Source: Tuberibacillus sp. Marseille-P3662
GTDB lineage: Bacteria > Bacillota > Bacilli > Bacillales > Sporolactobacillaceae
Assembly (NCBI RefSeq): GCF_900178005.1
Contig: NZ_FXBS01000003.1
Span: 324,166 to 388,165 of the forward strand
Length of the DNA stretch: 64,000 nt
Direction: 5' to 3'
Shown here: positions 60,030 through 64,000 of the stretch, piece after piece
Position numbering within the stretch: position 1 is the first letter of the stretch
Layout of the letters: the number at the start of each line of letters is the position of its first letter
Position numbers and translations under genes: made by a program
The notes under the pieces: generated by a model
Database searches by the model: none
Told to the model about the DNA's origin: nothing
What the model saw: the letters and a program-made list of their open reading frames with translations, nothing else

Positions 60030-62306
60030 ATGTCAGAGCAACGCTTTTATCAAAGGCCATTTGGGGTCAAAGAGCGACCGGTGCCCATGGCAGAAGTGGC
60101 TGATACTGTCCATACCAGTCAAATCGTTCAAGACCATGACACTGATGCCGCTTATTTTCGTAAGCTAGAAGAGTCGGGTGTCTATCTCAATCCAGCGCAA
60201 ACTGAAGCCGTCCGTTATACTGAAGGGCCATTATTGACGCTGGCCGGTGCGGGTTCAGGGAAGACCTCCGTATTAGTTTGTCGTACGGGATATTTAGTGA
60301 GCATACAAAAGGTTCATCCCAAAAATATTCTTCTCGTTACGTTTACCAAGAAAGCTGCGGAAGAAATGAAAGAGAGAATCGGAGGATTGCCGGGATTAAC
60401 GGAGCAAATGGCTCGGAGTATCCAAGCCAGTACATTCCATGCGTTTTTCTTAAAACTCCTTAGAAGCCGGGGTTACAAGCAAGTGATTTTAAGCAATGAA
60501 CGCTACAAGCAGACCATTATTAAACTCATTTTAAAAGAGATGGGCATTGTCGACGCGCATGAACCGGAAACCCTTTTGGCGCTTTTTTCCTATTATAAGG
60601 TGAATCGGATGGGGACTGAACAAATGCCTTCTAAGACGACGGCTGATAAGAATGTTCAATCCATTTTCAAACGGTACGAGGCTTGGAAACGTGAGAATAA
60701 CCAATGGGATTTTGACGATATCTTATGTGAAGCCTATCAAATGTTAAAGCAGTCGCCGCAGTTGCTGCAAGTTTTACAAGAGCGGTTTCGCTATATTATG
60801 GTTGATGAATTTCAAGATACGAATACTTTACAATATGAGCTTGTTAAAATGCTGGCCGACAGCCATCAAAATCTAATGGTCGTCGGTGATGATGACCAAA
60901 CCATCTATTCATTTAATGGCGCCAAAAGCGATATCATCTTAAACTTTGACAAGATTTTTTCTAAGGTGAAAACGGTGACGCTCGATATTAATTATAGATC
61001 AAACGTGGGGATTGTTGGCCTTGGGAATGATGTGATTCGAACTAATAAACAACGAAAAAGCAAGATACTGCAAGCGACAAAACAAAGTCATCATGTTCCT
61101 CAATTTTTTCATCCGGATACGACAGATGATGAAGCCAAGTGGATCGCTGAAGATATCGAAGCTAAGGTCGCGAGCGGTGCTTATCATTACGGTGATTTTG
61201 CGATTTTACATAGAACCGCCAACAATAGCCGTTCTATGTTCGAGCAATTAACGCTCGACGAGCTCCCGTTCGTTCACTATTCATCGGTCAATCAGGTTTT
61301 CTATGAACAATGGAGCGTCAAACCGGTAATCGACCATTTAAGGTTATCACTCAATCCACGGGATTTAGACGCGATCGAAAGTATTTTACCAAGTTTGTAT
61401 ATTAATAGAGAAAAAGGTATTGAGTTTGTCAGACATCAAGAAGCCTGGACTAAGAAAAAATACCCGCTGATACATTTGCAGAGCTTCTCGCGGGTTAAAG
61501 ATTTTCAAAAGAAAAAGATTGAAGAACGGATCCGTCTGATTAAAAAATTGAAGGAAGATCAACCCGTTAAGGCAATCCGCACGATTCGAGATACATTTTA
61601 TGATAAATTTATCGAAGCGGATGAGGGGCAGTCGCTAACGATGAATAAAGAAGTCATCAAGGAATCGTTGGACGAACTGGAATCCTCAGCAAAACGGTTT
61701 AACACTGTTTCGAATTTTATTGCTTTCATCGATGATATGATTCAAAAAAATGAGGGTATGAAGAACGATCGTAACGATATGTCAGTTGATGCTGTTTCAT
61801 TAATGACCATTCACCGGGCCAAGGGACTTGAATTCCCAGTCGTTTATGTGATTGGTGCGTCAGAAGGCATCTTGCCACATCGGTCCGCCTTGGAAGCTGG
61901 CGATATGGAAGACGGTGTGGCATGGGATCAAGTCACAGAAGCGCTTGAAGAAGAAAGGCGGATTGCTTACGTTGCGATCACTAGAGCTGAAAACGAATTA
62001 TACATAGGTTCGCCCGCCTTTTATCGAGGAAAAAAAGCGGCCGTCTCACGCTTTTTGTGCGAAGCCTTTGGCGAACCGGTTCAAGAAAAAGAAACAGACT
62101 CTCGGAAGACCCAAAACCAGCGGCAGCCACATCATCGAAGAAAGGATAACCATGAGAAAAATAAGAAAGTTGTCGCTTGGGTGTGTACAAGCTCGTCTTG
62201 TAATGGCTGGCAGCAAATAACGAACCATAAAGAAACCCAGATTCAAGAAAAAGAATGTCCGATCTGTAAAAGTGCAATGAAGCAAGGGGAGAAATGGAAG
62301 GCTTAG
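60030..62306 (+). CDS. UvrD/Rep-type helicase, YjcD-like
   Basis: 758 residues, the size of B. subtilis YjcD; start ATG 60030, six bases after AAGGTG. Helicase motifs: Walker A LTLAGAGSGKTSVLVCRTGY, Ia LVTFTKKAAEEMKERI, II YIMVDEFQDTNTLQYE, III VVGDDDQTIYSFNGAKSD, V MTIHRAKGLEFPVVYVIGAS, VI RRIAYVAITRAENELYIGSP. A zinc-ribbon-like end CTSSSCNGWQ and CPICKSAMKQ is characteristic. 3'-5' DNA unwinding in repair is likely. N-terminal 50 residues are poorly conserved. Confidence 0.93.
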   Translation: MSEQRFYQRPFGVKERPVPMAEVADTVHTSQIVQDHDTDAAYFRKLEESGVYLNPAQTEAVRYTEGPLLTLAGAGSGKTSVLVCRTGYLVSIQKVHPKNILLVTFTKKAAEEMKERIGGLPGLTEQMARSIQASTFHAFFLKLLRSRGYKQVILSNERYKQTIIKLILKEMGIVDAHEPETLLALFSYYKVNRMGTEQMPSKTTADKNVQSIFKRYEAWKRENNQWDFDDILCEAYQMLKQSPQLLQVLQERFRYIMVDEFQDTNTLQYELVKMLADSHQNLMVVGDDDQTIYSFNGAKSDIILNFDKIFSKVKTVTLDINYRSNVGIVGLGNDVIRTNKQRKSKILQATKQSHHVPQFFHPDTTDDEAKWIAEDIEAKVASGAYHYGDFAILHRTANNSRSMFEQLTLDELPFVHYSSVNQVFYEQWSVKPVIDHLRLSLNPRDLDAIESILPSLYINREKGIEFVRHQEAWTKKKYPLIHLQSFSRVKDFQKKKIEERIRLIKKLKEDQPVKAIRTIRDTFYDKFIEADEGQSLTMNKEVIKESLDELESSAKRFNTVSNFIAFIDDMIQKNEGMKNDRNDMSVDAVSLMTIHRAKGLEFPVVYVIGASEGILPHRSALEAGDMEDGVAWDQVTEALEEERRIAYVAITRAENELYIGSPAFYRGKKAAVSRFLCEAFGEPVQEKETDSRKTQNQRQPHHRRKDNHEKNKKVVAWVCTSSSCNGWQQITNHKETQIQEKECPICKSAMKQGEKWKA

Positions 62307-62465
62307 TTCGTCTTCAATGGTTTCCCTTTGTGTTTATTTTTGGCATATTTTCGTATTGTTAAAGAAATGATCGGTGTTCCGATGATGGTTGGCAGGAATC
62401 AGATAAGCAAAATCGGGCATTGTGGAGTAGGAGGACGTTGGCTGCATTGATGGCGAGTGTCACAG
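62307..62465. other. Region between yjcD and the padR remnant
   Basis: A minus-strand reading LPTIIGTPIISLTIRKYAKN and KHKGKPLKTN before a stop at 62303 could be the C-terminal remnant of a membrane protein once encoded behind padR; too short to name. Confidence 0.35.
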
Positions 62466-62650
62466 TCACAATCGCTGGTGGCAAATGTTCAATTGGTTTT
62501 CGAGCCAGTCTTGCAGAGCTTGTTTTCCTTTTTCGGTGACTTGATATATTTTTTTATTTGGTTTGTCTTCTTGCTGCTCGGTATGTACGGTTGCAGATCA
62601 TTACTAACTAATTTTTTAGGTTAGGGTAAATTTGACCGTAGCCTTCAAGA
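62466..62650 (-). pseudogene. Remnant of a PadR-family regulator
   Basis: Minus strand, in three frames: GYGQIYPNLK, then KLVSNDL, then ATVHTEQQEDKPNKKIYQVT and EKGKQALQDWLENQL. Joined they match the middle and wing of a PadR HTH domain (SYGQIYPxLKKLxxxGL, PNKKxYxxTxKG). The N-terminal part is missing and its place is taken by the 104-base tandem repeat. Not functional as a protein. Confidence 0.75.
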
Positions 62651-62966
62651 AGGTGCGCTGTCCCGTAGGTGTCCCGCAACGCAACAAAAGTGTCCCGTAC
62701 TGTAATTATTCTGTCCCGTAAATAAAGAAAGTTGGAACGCATCTGTCCCATAGAAGGTGCGCTGTCCCGTAGGTGTCCCGCAACGCAACAAAAGTGTCCC
62801 GTACTGTAATTATTCTGTCCCGAAAATGAAGAATGCTGGAACGCACTTGTCCCATAGAAGGTGCGCTGTCCCGTAGGTGTCCCGCAACGCAACAAAAGTG
62901 TCCCGTACTGTAATTATTCTGTCCCGAAAATGAAGAATGCTGGAACGCACTTGTCCCATAGAAGGT
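62649..62966. repeat. Tandem repeat, three 104-base units rich in TGTCCC
   Basis: Units at 62649-62752, 62753-62856 and 62857-62960; the second and third are identical and the first differs at a handful of bases. A fourth unit starts (GAAGGT, 62961) but breaks off. Each unit has five TGTCCC motifs (15 in all). The minus-strand frames across it are by-products of the repeat. Confidence 0.92.
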
Positions 62967-63094
62967 ACCTCATCCCATTCATATATCCCAAATGTACCCA
63001 TAAATAAACTCGTCCGCATAGCTGGGCGTTGCTTTCACATATAATGTTGTATTCATTTTCTTTACAACATTGTTACTGAAAAAGGTGAATGCAC

Positions 63095-64000
63095 ATGCAG
63101 GTGTTAACAGATATTTTCCACGCCATTAATAATGTTTTATGGGGATCGGTGATGGTGATTGTCCTGCTTGGTACGGGATGCTATTTAACGATCCGGCTAC
63201 GCTTTTTACAAGTCTTTAAAATGCCTGCGATGATAAAACAAGTTGTGGGTCCGCTTTTTAAGAAAAATGAAAGACAACCAAGCGGCATGACGTCATTTCA
63301 GGCATTAGCAACGTCGATTGCCGCGCAAGTCGGTACGGGTAACCTGGCAGGAGTAGCAACGGCGATTGCCAGCGGCGGTCCGGGGTCGATTGTTTGGATG
63401 TGGATCAGTTCATTTCTTGGTATGGCTACCATTTTTTCAGAAGCGGTTCTTGCGCAATTGTTTAAAGTGAAATCTGGTAATCAAGCTTATGGTGGTCCGG
63501 CCTTTTACATATCCATGGGACTTAATCAACGGTGGTTGGCTGGATTTTTTGCGGTGGCGGTTGTTCTCGCATTAGGACTCATTGGTAACATGGTTCAATC
63601 GAATTCAATTGCTGCTGCGTTTAGTACAGCTTTTCCCATACGATCTTCGACGATCGGAATTCTTCTTGTTGTTTTTGTTGGTTTGATCATTTTTGGTGGT
63701 GTTAATCGGATTGCTTCCGTGGCCGAGAAAGTGATCCCATTTATGGCGTTATTTTATATTATTGGATGTATTGTGATTCTAGTGATGCATGTAGATGCAC
63801 TTTTGCCGGGGATTCGTTTGATGATTAACGATGCTTTCAGTTCAGAAGCTGCTGGCGGTGGCTTGCTTGGTGCAACGGTCAAAGAAGCAATAAGGTACGG
63901 CATTTCCCGTGGTTTGTTCACGAATGAAGCAGGGATGGGCTCCACGCCGCATGCCCATGCAGCGGCCGACGTGAATCATCCAGTTGAACAAGGCTTTGTC
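63095..64000 (+). CDS. Alanine/glycine:cation symporter (AGCS family), 3' end outside window
   Basis: 302 codons open to the window edge. ATG 63095 follows AAAGGTGAATGCAC. The sequence has TDIFHAINNVLWGSVMVIVL, LGTGCYLTIRLRFLQVFKMP, FQALATSIAAQVGTGNLAGV (the GTGNxxGV site), AVLAQLFKVKSGNQAYGGPA, and NEAGMGSTPHAHAAADVNHP, all family signatures. Takes up alanine or glycine with sodium or protons. It will continue for about 150 residues beyond the end. Confidence 0.94.
   Translation, partial: MQVLTDIFHAINNVLWGSVMVIVLLGTGCYLTIRLRFLQVFKMPAMIKQVVGPLFKKNERQPSGMTSFQALATSIAAQVGTGNLAGVATAIASGGPGSIVWMWISSFLGMATIFSEAVLAQLFKVKSGNQAYGGPAFYISMGLNQRWLAGFFAVAVVLALGLIGNMVQSNSIAAAFSTAFPIRSSTIGILLVVFVGLIIFGGVNRIASVAEKVIPFMALFYIIGCIVILVMHVDALLPGIRLMINDAFSSEAAGGGLLGATVKEAIRYGISRGLFTNEAGMGSTPHAHAAADVNHPVEQGFV

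Noticed and set aside
62608-63019. Minus-strand open frames of 95 and 69 residues
   Set aside because: They are made almost entirely of the 104-base tandem repeat; only the last ten residues of one come from the padR remnant.

Overview
The window is a piece of a low-GC Gram-positive chromosome from the order Bacillales. The evidence is strong AGGAGG-type ribosome binding sites, CtsR heptad operators, a GlpP-antiterminated glp regulon, a ThiT gene behind a TPP riboswitch, KhtTU, a YjcD-type helicase, and a DUF1657/DUF421 pair typical of spore formers. I cannot name the species from the sequence alone.

Bases 1 to about 15,010 are the right half of a siphovirus-type prophage: tape measure, distal tail protein, baseplate and fibre-like proteins, tail-associated protein, then XhlA, an M15 endolysin and a holin. 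Past the lysis genes lie a reverse-strand accessory block, a small XRE repressor and a set of small early-type genes. The right attachment site appears to be the 3' end of ssrA (tmRNA): 15 bases matching the tmRNA tail at 14994-15008, followed by a host-type terminator. The integrase and the intact tmRNA would lie to the left of the window. Three small genes inside the late region (82 aa, 74 aa and a membrane-anchored thioredoxin) look like added morons. All three have their ribosome binding site locked in a hairpin, and in two of them a promoter lies in the loop.

From about 15.0 to 20.4 kb is a worn accessory zone: two frameshifted pseudogenes, a Nudix hydrolase, an IS110-family element whose 400-base 5' flank probably holds its bridge RNA, a GNAT acetyltransferase and a lipoprotein. 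From 20.5 to 27.5 kb are redox genes: an HxlR regulator divergent from a flavin monooxygenase/FMN reductase pair, an alcohol dehydrogenase, a metallophosphoesterase, a TPR protein and a second luciferase-like oxidoreductase. A 27.5-28.0 kb gap holds a candidate structured RNA and CRISPR-like spaced repeats whose relatives occur in the prophage.

From 28 to 64 kb is ordinary core chromosome: khtTU, a YczE-type protein, tRNA-Thr, glpP-glpF-glpK-glpD with two matching antiterminator leaders, ndh, an MFS pump, a bactofilin-like protein, thiT, pheA, a dicarboxylate transporter, a ZIP transporter, odhAB, a MerR-methyltransferase fusion with a MerR-type promoter, a CzrA-like regulator with a zinc/cadmium exporter, ctaG, clpE with three CtsR boxes, an isochorismatase-like hydrolase, a HAD phosphatase and yjcD. 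It ends with a padR remnant whose 5' half is replaced by a 104-base tandem repeat, and the start of an alanine/sodium symporter.
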